The notes below the pieces were generated by a model that saw nothing but the letters and a program-made list of their open reading frames with translations, was not told the origin of the DNA and made no database searches. From Thermoleophilia bacterium (GTDB taxonomy: Bacteria > Actinomycetota > Thermoleophilia > Gaiellales > JAICJC01), in contig JAICJM010000106.1 in the NCBI GenBank assembly GCA_025928435.1, positions 1-13,105 on the forward strand: a DNA stretch of 13,105 nt, given 5' to 3'. This document shows positions 1-5,985 of this stretch, in pieces; position 1 is the first letter of the stretch; each line of letters begins with the position of its first letter. The position numbers and the translations under genes are program-made.

Positions 1-510
1 GAAGACCTGCTCGAGCTTTCGCGCGCCCGCGCGGGCGAGTTGCGCGTGAACGCGGAGATCTTCCCGCTCGAGCCGTGCGTGCGGGAGGTCGCCGAACGCC
101 TCCAGACCGTCGCGGAGCAGGGCAACGTCCGCGTGCGGCTCGACTGGGGGTGCAACGGCGGCCTCGTCCGCGGGGACCAGAACCGCGTCCGCCAGATCTT
201 CGCGAACCTCATCACGAACGGCATCAAGTACGCCCCGCCCGGCACGGATGTCACCGTGCGCGGCCGGCAGGTCGGCGACACGCTCCAGGTCGCCGTCGAG
301 GACGCCGGGCGCGGCATCGCCGAGGCCGACCTGCCGTTCATCTTCGACGAGTTCTTCCAGGCGCGGCGGCCGGAGCCGGGTGCCGGGCTCGGGCTGGCGG
401 TCGCCCGCGAGCTCACCGAGGCCCACGGCGGCTCGATCGCCGTGATGAGCGCCGTCGGGAGCGGGTCGCGGTTCGTGGTGACCCTTCCGTGTCTGGGAGA
501 CGCGGCATGA
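1..510 (+). CDS. Sensor histidine kinase, C-terminal part (5' end outside window)
   Basis: The reading frame is open from base 1 and ends at the TGA at 508-510, giving 169 residues of a longer protein. It starts in the tail of the dimerisation helix (EDLLELSRARAGEL), so the phospho-accepting histidine lies upstream of the window. A full HATPase_c domain follows: an N-box with NLITNGIKY (visible residues 69-77), a G1 box DAGRG (101-105), an F-box-like FIFDEFFQ, and a G2 box GAGLGLA (127-133). It would bind ATP and phosphorylate its own histidine in a two-component system. Its stop overlaps the next start (ATGA at 507-510), which puts it in the same translationally coupled run as the Tad pilus genes. 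The input domain and partner response regulator are not visible. Family assignment is certain; the signal is unknown. Confidence 0.93.
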   Translation, partial: EDLLELSRARAGELRVNAEIFPLEPCVREVAERLQTVAEQGNVRVRLDWGCNGGLVRGDQNRVRQIFANLITNGIKYAPPGTDVTVRGRQVGDTLQVAVEDAGRGIAEADLPFIFDEFFQARRPEPGAGLGLAVARELTEAHGGSIAVMSAVGSGSRFVVTLPCLGDAA

Positions 511-1220
511 CCGCGGATCTTGCCGCGATCCTCCGCCTGCTCGAGACCCCCGCGGAGCCCGAGCCGCCGGCCGCCCGGCCGCTGCGGCTCATCTCGGCGC
601 TCGCGACCCACGGACGGGTTGCGAGGGCCGAAGGGCTCGCCGGCGCGGGGGCGGGGTACGAGCTCCGGCTCCCTGGGATCGGCGGCCGGTATCTCGCCGG
701 TCTCGCCGCACACGCCCACGAGCAGGGGTGGCAGGGCCTCGAGGTCGCCGCCCTGCTCGACGCCGTCGAGGATCGGGCATCGATGTGGATCGTGAGCCCC
801 TCGGCCGCGGCCCTGCGCCGTGCCGGCCTGCTCGAGACCGGTGGGAGCCGCAGGGCGTGCGCCCGCTGGTCGGCCGGGTGCTGGAGGCAGGCGCCGGTCG
901 ACCCGGACGCGCTCGCCCGCGTCGCGGCCGCAGGAAGGGCCCGCGCCGTGTGCGTCGGCGCGGTGTCGGGAACCGGCGCTCCGCGGCGGATCGTCTCGGC
1001 CGTCGGCGCGGACGGCGTCCAGCTGGGATGGCTGGACGGCGGCCTCGCTGCCTCGCTGCGCGTACCCTGGACGGTCGAGCTGCTCGTCGCGCCCGCGCTC
1101 CCCGGCGGCTCGCTGATGGCGCTTCGCGAGCGGATCACCTCGGCGCCGCGCTGCTCCTGGTGCGGGGTGCCCATGCTTGGCCCCGACTGCGCGCGCTGCC
1201 TGCCGGGGAACCGGCCGTGA
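507..1220 (+). CDS. Unrecognised 237-aa protein with C-terminal zinc-ribbon motif, in the Tad operon
   Basis: The start is the ATG at 507, which overlaps the kinase stop by 4 bases and has a GGGAGA ribosome binding site at 494-499. The stop overlaps the GTG of the CpaB-like gene in the same way, so this protein sits inside the coupled operon. I do not recognise the bulk of it. It is Ala/Arg/Leu-rich, has no signal peptide or membrane segment, and looks cytoplasmic. The last 22 residues carry CSWC-x8-CARC (Cys216, Cys219, Cys228, Cys231), a spacing that fits a small zinc ribbon. Other cysteines are scattered around residues 120-155. It could be a regulator or an adaptor for the kinase or the pilus ATPases, but position is the only basis for that. 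Overlaps at both ends and strong GC at third codon positions support a real gene. Confidence 0.8.
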   Translation: MTADLAAILRLLETPAEPEPPAARPLRLISALATHGRVARAEGLAGAGAGYELRLPGIGGRYLAGLAAHAHEQGWQGLEVAALLDAVEDRASMWIVSPSAAALRRAGLLETGGSRRACARWSAGCWRQAPVDPDALARVAAAGRARAVCVGAVSGTGAPRRIVSAVGADGVQLGWLDGGLAASLRVPWTVELLVAPALPGGSLMALRERITSAPRCSWCGVPMLGPDCARCLPGNRP

Positions 1221-1816
1221 GCCGGGGTCGCCGCCGCAGCCTCGTGCTCGCGCTGGCGGGGATCGTGCTGGCGGTGCTCGGCCTGGGCCGGCTCGGCTCC
1301 GGGACAGCCGCGCAGACGACCGCCGGCCGGCGGGTGGTGCGCGTGGTGGCGGTCCATCCGGTCGCGGCGGGTGCGCACATCACGGCGGCGGACCTGGGCA
1401 CGGTGCGCGTCCCCGCTGCGTGGGCGTCGCCGCACCAGCTCGCCGATCCGTCGGCCGCGATCGGCCGCCGAGCCGTCGTCGCCCTGGTCGCCGGAGCGCC
1501 CGTGATGGACGCCGAGATCACCTCGGCGAGCCGTCCGCCCGCCGCACGCGAGCTGGCGCTGCGGCTGGACGATGTCGCCGGCGTCCCGGCGGGCGACCTG
1601 GCACAGGTGCGCGGAGACGTCTACCTCACGCCGCCGGGCCGGCATGGGCGCACGCGCCTGGTGCTCGCGAACGTCCTCGTGCTCTCGGCGCGGCGGGACG
1701 ATGCAGGCTCGGTCGCGACGGTGGTGCTGCCGCCGGCCGCGGTTCCGGACGCGATCGCCGCGGAGGGCGAGGGCTCGCTGCGGCTCGTCGTCCGGGCCGG
1801 GGGATATGTCGGGTGA
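1217..1816 (+). CDS. cpaB: CpaB/RcpC-like SAF-domain pilus assembly protein
   Basis: This is a 199-aa protein with a GTG start at 1217 inside the previous stop region. A basic N-terminus (SRGRRR) leads into one hydrophobic helix (about residues 8-26), so it should be membrane-anchored with most of the chain outside. Residues 40-102 (RRVVRVVAVHPVAAGAHITAADLGTVRVP..., read in short pieces) fit a SAF domain: a beta strand, then AAGAHITAADL, then a GRRAV...GAPVMDAEI segment. In Tad systems CpaB/RcpC is a periplasmic or cell-surface component thought to contact the pilus or the channel. With no secretin visible, a role at the membrane or wall of a one-membrane cell is the better guess. It is shorter than many CpaB proteins, which often exceed 250 residues. 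Its TGA overlaps the GTG of the next gene. Confidence 0.82.
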   Translation: MSRGRRRSLVLALAGIVLAVLGLGRLGSGTAAQTTAGRRVVRVVAVHPVAAGAHITAADLGTVRVPAAWASPHQLADPSAAIGRRAVVALVAGAPVMDAEITSASRPPAARELALRLDDVAGVPAGDLAQVRGDVYLTPPGRHGRTRLVLANVLVLSARRDDAGSVATVVLPPAAVPDAIAAEGEGSLRLVVRAGGYVG

Positions 1817-2892
1817 TCGCACCGGTCGTACGCTGTCTCGTCGTCGCCGGCGACCCGCTCCTCGGCGCCGAGATGACGGCGCTCGCCGACGATCTGCCGG
1901 GCGTGCAGCTGGTCGGCGTCATCGCGCCGCTGCGCGCGGTGGCCGGACGGCTGCCGCCCTGCGATGTCGCGCTTCTTGCCGATCCCGGGGAGCGGGGCGC
2001 TCCGGCGCTGCGTCAGCTGGTCGCCGGCTGCGGCCGCCCGGCGGTCGTCCTGGCCCGGTCGGCGGGCGTCGACACATACCGCCGCGCCCTCGCGGCCGGC
2101 GCCCGCGCCGTCCTTCCACTGCCTGCGGTCCCGGCTGCCCTCGGCGACGTGCTGGCCGAGGCGACGGTCGCCTCCGGAAACCCGGCAACGTCGCCCGTGG
2201 GACGCGTCACCGCCGTCATCGGCGCGAAAGGCGGGACGGGTGCCACGTCGACGGCGTTGGCGCTGGCCCGCCTCTCGGGCGCCGCGCTCGTCGACATGTC
2301 GGGATCGTGGGCCAGCCTGGCGGCGCTGCTCGGATGCCGCTCGGAACGGTCGGTCGCCGACCTCGCTCACGTCGGCGAGGGTCTTGCCGCTGCCGTCGCG
2401 AGCGCCGCGGTCGAGCACCCGTGCGGGCTACGGCTCGTGCCCGGGCCGGCCGGGCCCGAGATTGCGGCTGCGCTCCCGGGAGGCTTCGCGGCGGCCCTGG
2501 TGCGCGATCTGCGCGCCGGCGGGCCCGCCGTCGTCGACGCCGGCTGCGGCGCGTTCGCCGCGTCGCGTGACGCGGCCGTCGCCGCCGACCGGGCGCTCGT
2601 CGTCGTCACGCCGGACGCGCCGTCCGCCGCGGCCGGACGCGAGCTGGTGACGACGCTCGCCCGAGCGGGCTCGGCCGACGCCATCCGCGTGGTCGTGAAC
2701 CGGTGGAGCCGGCGTTCCGAGCTCTCGCTGCGCGGGATCGCCCGCACCGTCGGCGTCCCCGTCGCGGCGGTCGTGCGGGCCGATGCCGAGGCGCTCGACG
2801 CGCTCGCCGACGGCCGCGCCCGGCTCGACCGCTGGCCCGGGCGCAGGCACGCCGTCGCGCTCCGCGAGCTGGCGGCGGAGGTGTCGGCGTGA
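1813..2892 (+). CDS. tadZ: TadZ/CpaE-like ATPase, pilus localisation protein
   Basis: This 359-aa cytoplasmic protein starts at a GTG overlapping the cpaB-like stop (GTGA). Residues 5-120 look like a degenerate receiver-type fold (VRCLVVAGDPLLGAEM, then LARSAGVDTYRRALAAGARAVLPLP). Residues 130-359 form a MinD/ParA-type ATPase. Its P-loop reads GAKGGTGATS at 137-146: the signature lysine Lys139 is present, but the usual P-loop lysine before Thr is Ala144. Further along are a modified switch (LVDMSG), a second strand VVDAGCG, and VVVNRW at 293-298. Atypical Walker A motifs are known in the TadZ/CpaE family, where the protein marks the cell pole and recruits the Tad machine. The next gene, the CpaF ATPase, overlaps by 4 bases, as expected for a tad locus. 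Confidence 0.88.
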   Translation: MIAPVVRCLVVAGDPLLGAEMTALADDLPGVQLVGVIAPLRAVAGRLPPCDVALLADPGERGAPALRQLVAGCGRPAVVLARSAGVDTYRRALAAGARAVLPLPAVPAALGDVLAEATVASGNPATSPVGRVTAVIGAKGGTGATSTALALARLSGAALVDMSGSWASLAALLGCRSERSVADLAHVGEGLAAAVASAAVEHPCGLRLVPGPAGPEIAAALPGGFAAALVRDLRAGGPAVVDAGCGAFAASRDAAVAADRALVVVTPDAPSAAAGRELVTTLARAGSADAIRVVVNRWSRRSELSLRGIARTVGVPVAAVVRADAEALDALADGRARLDRWPGRRHAVALRELAAEVSA

Positions 2893-4046
2893 CCGATCCC
2901 GTCGCGGCGCTCGCGGCCGGGTACCGGGAGCGGCTGCGGCGGGAGCTGCTCGACCGCCCTGCCGGCGCCGACCTTCGCGCCGCCGCCGAGCGCGCCGCAT
3001 GGGAGCTGCTGCACGCCGACCGGGTCGCGCTCGACCCGGCGGACGCCCGCCGCCTGGTCGCGGGCATCGTGGACGACACCGTCGGCCTCGGCCCGCTGGA
3101 TCCGCTCCTGCGCGACCGGGGCGTGACCGAGGTGATCGCGAACGGCCCCGGGCGTGTCTACGCGGAGCGCGCCGGGCGGCTCGTGCGCGAGCCGGTGGCC
3201 TTCCGCGACGACGAGCACCTGCGCCAGGTGATCGACCGCGTCGTCAGCTCCGTCGGCCGCCGGGTGGACGAGTCGAGCCCCATGGTCGACGCCCGCCTGG
3301 CGGACGGAAGCCGGGTGAACGCCGTCCTACCGCCGATCGCCCTCGACGGTCCGCTGCTCACGATCCGCAAGTTCGCGCGGGCGCCGTTCCGGGTCGACGA
3401 CCTGGTGGCGGCCGGCAGCCTCACCGCCGCCCAGGCGGGCGTGCTCGAGCGCTGCGTGCGCGGCCGCCTGAACGTGGTGGTGTCCGGCGGCACCGGGACC
3501 GGCAAGACGACGCTGCTGAACGCGCTCGCGGGATTCATCGACCCGTCCGAGCGCATCGTGACCGTTGAGGATGCCGCCGAGCTGCGGCTGCCGCAGCCGC
3601 ACGTCGCGCGACTCGAGAGCCGCCCGCCGAACGTCGAGGGGCGGGGCGAGGTGACGCTGCGCGCGCTGGTGCGGAACGCACTGCGGATGCGCCCCGACCG
3701 GATCGTCGTCGGCGAGGTGCGCGGTGGTGAGGCGCTCGACATGCTCCAGGCCATGAACACCGGCCACGACGGCTCGCTCACGACCGTCCACGCGAGCTCG
3801 CCCGCCGACGCCGTGCGCCGGATCGAGACGATGGCGCTCATGGCCGGGCTCGACCTGCCGCACCTCGCCGTGCGCGAGCAGGTCGCCTCCGCCGTCGACG
3901 TGATCGTGCACCTCGTGCGAGACGGCGACGGCTCGCGGCGCGTCCGGTTCGTCGACGCGCGCGGGCGCGACGGACAGCTGCACATGCTGGACACGCGGCT
4001 CCTGGACGAGCTCTCGGAGCGGCGATGCGCCTTCGCCGGGGGCTGA
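2889..4046 (+). CDS. cpaF: CpaF/TadA secretion ATPase (type II/IV secretion family)
   Basis: This 385-aa protein starts at GTG 2889, with GGAGG at 2877-2881, seven bases ahead. An N-terminal domain (about 1-160) is followed by the catalytic core. Walker A is GGTGTGKT (200-207), the Asp box is TVEDAAEL (225-232), Walker B is RIVVGEVRGGE (271-281), and the His box is TGHDGSLTTVHASS (291-304). These are the hallmarks of the GspE/VirB11 superfamily, and MRPDRIVVGEVRG plus NTGHDGSLTTVHA are typical of the CpaF/TadA branch. It would form a cytoplasmic hexamer that powers assembly (and possibly retraction) of the Flp pilus through TadB and TadC. All motifs are intact, so it should be active. Its end overlaps the tadB start by 22 bases. 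Confidence 0.96.
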   Translation: MTDPVAALAAGYRERLRRELLDRPAGADLRAAAERAAWELLHADRVALDPADARRLVAGIVDDTVGLGPLDPLLRDRGVTEVIANGPGRVYAERAGRLVREPVAFRDDEHLRQVIDRVVSSVGRRVDESSPMVDARLADGSRVNAVLPPIALDGPLLTIRKFARAPFRVDDLVAAGSLTAAQAGVLERCVRGRLNVVVSGGTGTGKTTLLNALAGFIDPSERIVTVEDAAELRLPQPHVARLESRPPNVEGRGEVTLRALVRNALRMRPDRIVVGEVRGGEALDMLQAMNTGHDGSLTTVHASSPADAVRRIETMALMAGLDLPHLAVREQVASAVDVIVHLVRDGDGSRRVRFVDARGRDGQLHMLDTRLLDELSERRCAFAGG

Positions 4047-4576
4047 GCCGGGATCCGGAGGCCCACCTTGCGGTCGTGGTCGAGGTGCTCGCGGCGCACA
4101 TCCGCGCGGGCCGGTCGCTCTCGCAGGCGCTTGCCGACGCGGTCGTCGACGTACCCCTCGAGGCTGCCGAGGGAGTCGCCGCCGCGGCGGCTGATGCGGC
4201 GCTCGGGACGCCGATCGCCGACGCCCTCGGGCGGCTCGGCCACGGGCCGGACGTGACGTACCTGTCAGCGGCCGTGCGGTTGCACACGCGCGCGGGAGGC
4301 GACCTGGCGCTGTTGCTCGAGCGGACCGCGGAGCTCCTGCACGAGCGCCGGGCGCAGCGGCGGGCGGCGGAGGTCGCCACGGCCCAGGCCCGCGCGACGG
4401 GCAGGATCGTGAGCGGAATGCCAGGGCTCGGGGTCGCCGCGCTGTATCTCGCCGATCGCCCCGGGTTCGACCTGCTGGTGCGCTCGCCGATCGGCTGGCT
4501 GGCGTTGGGCGCGTCTGCTGGACTGGCGGCGGCCGGTCACGTCCTCATCCGCCGGCTGGCCGAGGTCGACCCGTGA
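4025..4576 (+). CDS. tadB: TadB-like pilus platform protein, compact form
   Basis: The start ATG 4025 lies 22 bases inside cpaF, with GGAG at 4016-4019. The 183-aa product carries a single type II secretion F-type region: HLAVVVEVLAAHIRAGRSLSQ is the usual helix opening, AADAALGTPIADALGRL follows, and AAVRLHTRAGGDLALLLERTAELLHERRAQR closes it. Two membrane helices then follow (about 127-143 and 155-175). TadB proteins are commonly around 300 residues with extra N-terminal membrane helices. Those are absent here, and no upstream in-frame start restores them. With TadC it should form the inner-membrane platform driven by CpaF. Naming as TadB rests on gene order and the F domain. Confidence 0.85.
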   Translation: MRLRRGLSRDPEAHLAVVVEVLAAHIRAGRSLSQALADAVVDVPLEAAEGVAAAAADAALGTPIADALGRLGHGPDVTYLSAAVRLHTRAGGDLALLLERTAELLHERRAQRRAAEVATAQARATGRIVSGMPGLGVAALYLADRPGFDLLVRSPIGWLALGASAGLAAAGHVLIRRLAEVDP

Positions 4577-5370
4577 CCGGATGGCTCCTGCTCTTTCTGG
4601 CGGTGACGGCGCTGGTGGAGGCACGGCGGTCGGCCGCTCGCGACCGCACGCTGAACCCGCCCGACCGCACACGCCGCGGCAGCCCGTCGGTGCATCTGCT
4701 CACGGCCCTTGGCCGGGTACCGGCGGCGCTGCTCGGGAGGAGCGGGATCGACGTGCCGGCGTTCGGCGCAGGCGCGGTGGTGGCGGGCGTCGGCCTCGCC
4801 CTCGTCGCGCTCACGGTGATCGGCGGGTTCGTCGGCGTCGTCGCAGCGGCCGGCCTCACCGGGTTCGGCGTCGCCTATCCCGGTCTTTGGCAGCGGGCCG
4901 CCGCGGCCCGGCGGGCGGAGCAGATCGAGCGGCGCGTGCCCGAGCTCGTCGAGCTGGTCGCGAGCACGGTCGCCGCGGGCGTCGGGCTGGACGCGGCGCT
5001 CCAGGGCGCGGCCGAGGCGGTCGGAGGCGAGCTCCGGGCCGAGCTGGAGCTCGCGTACGCGAACATCTCTCTCGGCCGCCCGCGCGCCGACGAGCTGCGC
5101 GACCTCGCCGCGCGCACCGGCTCGCCGTCGCTCGCGCAGCTCGCGCTGACCCTGCGGCTGAGCGACCGCCTGGGCGTCCCGCTGGCCGAGTCGCTGCGAC
5201 GCCAGGCCGACCGCGCCCGGACCCAGCGGGCACGGGCGGTGCAGGAGCGGGCGGCAAAGGCGGGGCCGCGCGTGCTCGTTGTGGTGGTCTTCGTGCTGGT
5301 GCCGGCGGCGCTTCTGCCGCTCGCCGCTGCCGTGCTCCTGACTGTGGCAGGCTCGTTGTCTGGGTTTTGA
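4573..5370 (+). CDS. tadC: TadC-like pilus platform protein
   Basis: This 265-aa protein starts at GTG 4573 overlapping the tadB stop, with GAGG at 4562-4565. Layout: a first membrane helix (about 3-15), a hydrophobic block with probably two helices (65-105), a cytoplasmic F-type domain (about 118-230, with VPELVELVASTVAAGVGLDAA, GRPRADELRDLA and LRLSDRLGVPLAESLRRQAD), and a long C-terminal hydrophobic stretch (233-262). That matches a type II secretion F-domain protein of the TadC kind. The GVPLAESLRRQADRAR segment is highly typical. It is the last gene of the coupled run. Its TGA at 5368-5370 overlaps the -35 element of the next promoter. No clear terminator follows. Confidence 0.9.
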   Translation: MTGWLLLFLAVTALVEARRSAARDRTLNPPDRTRRGSPSVHLLTALGRVPAALLGRSGIDVPAFGAGAVVAGVGLALVALTVIGGFVGVVAAAGLTGFGVAYPGLWQRAAAARRAEQIERRVPELVELVASTVAAGVGLDAALQGAAEAVGGELRAELELAYANISLGRPRADELRDLAARTGSPSLAQLALTLRLSDRLGVPLAESLRRQADRARTQRARAVQERAAKAGPRVLVVVVFVLVPAALLPLAAAVLLTVAGSLSGF

Positions 5371-5395
5371 CCCACGCGAGGCCTGCTCTTAAGAT
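5367..5395 (+). promoter_or_regulatory. Sigma-70 promoter at the end of tadC
   Basis: TTGACC at 5367-5372 and TAAGAT at 5390-5395 are separated by exactly 17 bases. Both hexamers are close to TTGACA and TATAAT, unusual in such GC-rich DNA. The expected transcription start, 7 bases after the -10, is base 5402, which is the A of an ATG. The -35 overlaps the tadC stop codon. This promoter would uncouple what follows from the Tad operon. Confidence 0.6.
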
Positions 5396-5401
5396 CCAAG
5401 G

Positions 5402-5455
5402 ATGCGCACCGATGGCGTCAACAGACTCGTCGCCGGGAGCAGCCGGTCGGGATGA
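5402..5455 (+). CDS. Possible leaderless 17-aa leader peptide
   Basis: The ATG at 5402 coincides with the start point predicted from the TAAGAT box, so a transcript from that promoter would begin at this codon. The 17 codons (MRTDGVNRLVAGSSRSG) end at a TGA that overlaps the ATG of the 61-codon ORF as ATGA. About 14 of 17 third positions are G or C. The product resembles nothing I know. It could be a translated leader that delivers ribosomes to the next ORF. Short length keeps confidence low. Confidence 0.3.
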   Translation: MRTDGVNRLVAGSSRSG

Positions 5456-5637
5456 CAGTGTTCTCCGATTGGCGCTCCATCAACGAGTTGCAGGCGCAGA
5501 CGCCTCTGACCTTCGCATGCGATGAGGACGGGGCGCCGACCAGCCGAGGAAGCTTCGCCCCGGTCATTCCGCCGCCTGACCTCGACGAAGAGGTGGCTCT
5601 GGATGCCGCTCACGCGGTTCGCCGGCCCCCGACCTGA
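5452..5637 (+). CDS. Possible small hypothetical protein (61 aa)
   Basis: The ORF begins at an ATG overlapping the end of the 17-codon ORF and encodes an acidic, Pro-rich 61-residue product (MTVFSDWRSINELQAQTPLT at the start; a PPPDLDEEVALDAAHAV segment near the end). There is no signal peptide, membrane helix or known motif. G/C at third positions is about 77%, clearly below the neighbouring genes, so it is either a recently acquired or fast-evolving small gene or no gene at all. Support comes from the strong promoter and the ATGA overlap only. A competing ATG at 5412 in another frame gives 37 codons with poorer codon use. Confidence 0.33.
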   Translation: MTVFSDWRSINELQAQTPLTFACDEDGAPTSRGSFAPVIPPPDLDEEVALDAAHAVRRPPT

Positions 5638-5669
5638 CTGGTCGAACTTGTAACCCGATCGGCACACGT

Positions 5670-5687
5670 CGTCACCCACCCGTGACG
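5670..5687. promoter_or_regulatory. Inverted repeat upstream of the Flp pilin (candidate operator)
   Basis: CGTCAC at 5670-5675 and GTGACG at 5682-5687 form a perfect 6-base inverted repeat with a 6-base centre (CCACCC). It lies 22 bases before the pilin ATG and 10 bases before the -10-like hexamer, where a regulator would interfere with RNA polymerase. The kinase at the head of the Tad operon suggests pilus genes are under signal control, but no regulator gene for this site is visible. Confidence 0.35.
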
Positions 5688-5697
5688 CGCACATCCC

Positions 5698-5703
5698 TAG
5701 CCT
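5698..5703 (+). promoter_or_regulatory. -10-like box for the pilin gene, leaderless start
   Basis: TAGCCT ends exactly 7 positions before the A of the pilin ATG at 5710, so transcription would start on the start codon. No ribosome binding site precedes the ATG and no clear -35 is seen. Weak on its own; the same geometry recurs at other genes in the window. Confidence 0.4.
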
Positions 5704-5709
5704 CGGAAC

Positions 5710-5928
5710 ATGCGCCGCGGCCAGGCCACGATCGAGTACGTGCTCCTGCTGACGGCGCTGATGCTGAGCCTGTGCGTACTCGTGCGCTACGAGACGCCGG
5801 TGCGCTGGATGGCGCGCGCGATCACGCACGCGCTGCCGCATCGGCAGGGTGGGGGAGGTGGTGGCGGACATCATCACGGGCCCGAGCATCGGCGTCCGCA
5901 CTCGTGCGTCTGTCCGGGCGATCCCTAG
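5710..5928 (+). CDS. flp: Flp-type (type IVb) pilin with Gly/His-rich tail
   Basis: This 72-aa protein begins MRRGQATIEYVLLLTALMLS. Cleavage after Gly4 would make Gln5 residue +1, Glu9 residue +5 and Tyr10 residue +6: the Glu-Tyr pair that defines Flp pilins. One hydrophobic helix follows (about 9-26). The leader is only four residues, as is common outside proteobacteria. After the helix the chain is basic, then has seven glycines, HHH, more His/Arg/Pro, and a terminal SCVCPGDP. It would be processed by a TadV/CpaA-type prepilin peptidase (not in the window) and polymerised by the upstream Tad machine. It might be a minor pilin or TadE-like pseudopilin rather than the major subunit. The odd tail is in frame to the TAG at 5926-5928; a frameshift near the poly-Gly run is the alternative. 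Confidence 0.8.
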   Translation: MRRGQATIEYVLLLTALMLSLCVLVRYETPVRWMARAITHALPHRQGGGGGGGHHHGPEHRRPHSCVCPGDP

Positions 5929-5972
5929 GTACGCCGTGACCATGGTCTTCAGGTTCTCTTAGACCGCGCAAC

Positions 5973-5978
5973 TACTCT
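5973..5978 (+). promoter_or_regulatory. -10-like box for the thioredoxin-fold gene
   Basis: TACTCT lies 7 bases before the ATG at 5986, placing the start of transcription at or one base before the start codon. No Shine-Dalgarno sequence is present. No convincing -35 is seen at 16-18 bases. Confidence 0.4.
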
Positions 5979-5985
5979 TTGACGC

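Larger units (their letters stand above)
5371..5709. other. 339-base stretch without a confident gene, between tadC and the pilin
   Basis: GC content drops compared with the flanking genes. The stretch contains the spacer and -10 of the promoter above, a 17-codon and an overlapping 61-codon ORF (listed separately), a small inverted repeat CGACC-N5-GGTCG at 5630-5644 over the stop of the longer ORF, and an 18-base inverted repeat at 5670-5687 ahead of the pilin. It could instead hold a small regulatory RNA or untranslated leader. I see no tRNA, insertion sequence or strong terminator in it. Confidence 0.5.

Noticed and set aside
413..1822. Long minus-strand ORF (469 codons) opposite the Tad genes
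   Set aside because: Arg/Ala/Pro-rich translation with no recognisable domain. It lies antisense to well-supported genes; long open frames on the opposite strand are expected at this GC content.
5412..5525. Alternative 37-codon ORF in the tadC-pilin gap
   Set aside because: Many A/T third positions, and its start is less well placed relative to the promoter than the ATG at 5402.
5389..5943. Minus-strand ORF of 184 codons covering the intergenic stretch and pilin
   Set aside because: No recognisable domain and it runs antisense to the pilin, whose Glu+5/Tyr+6 signature is convincing.
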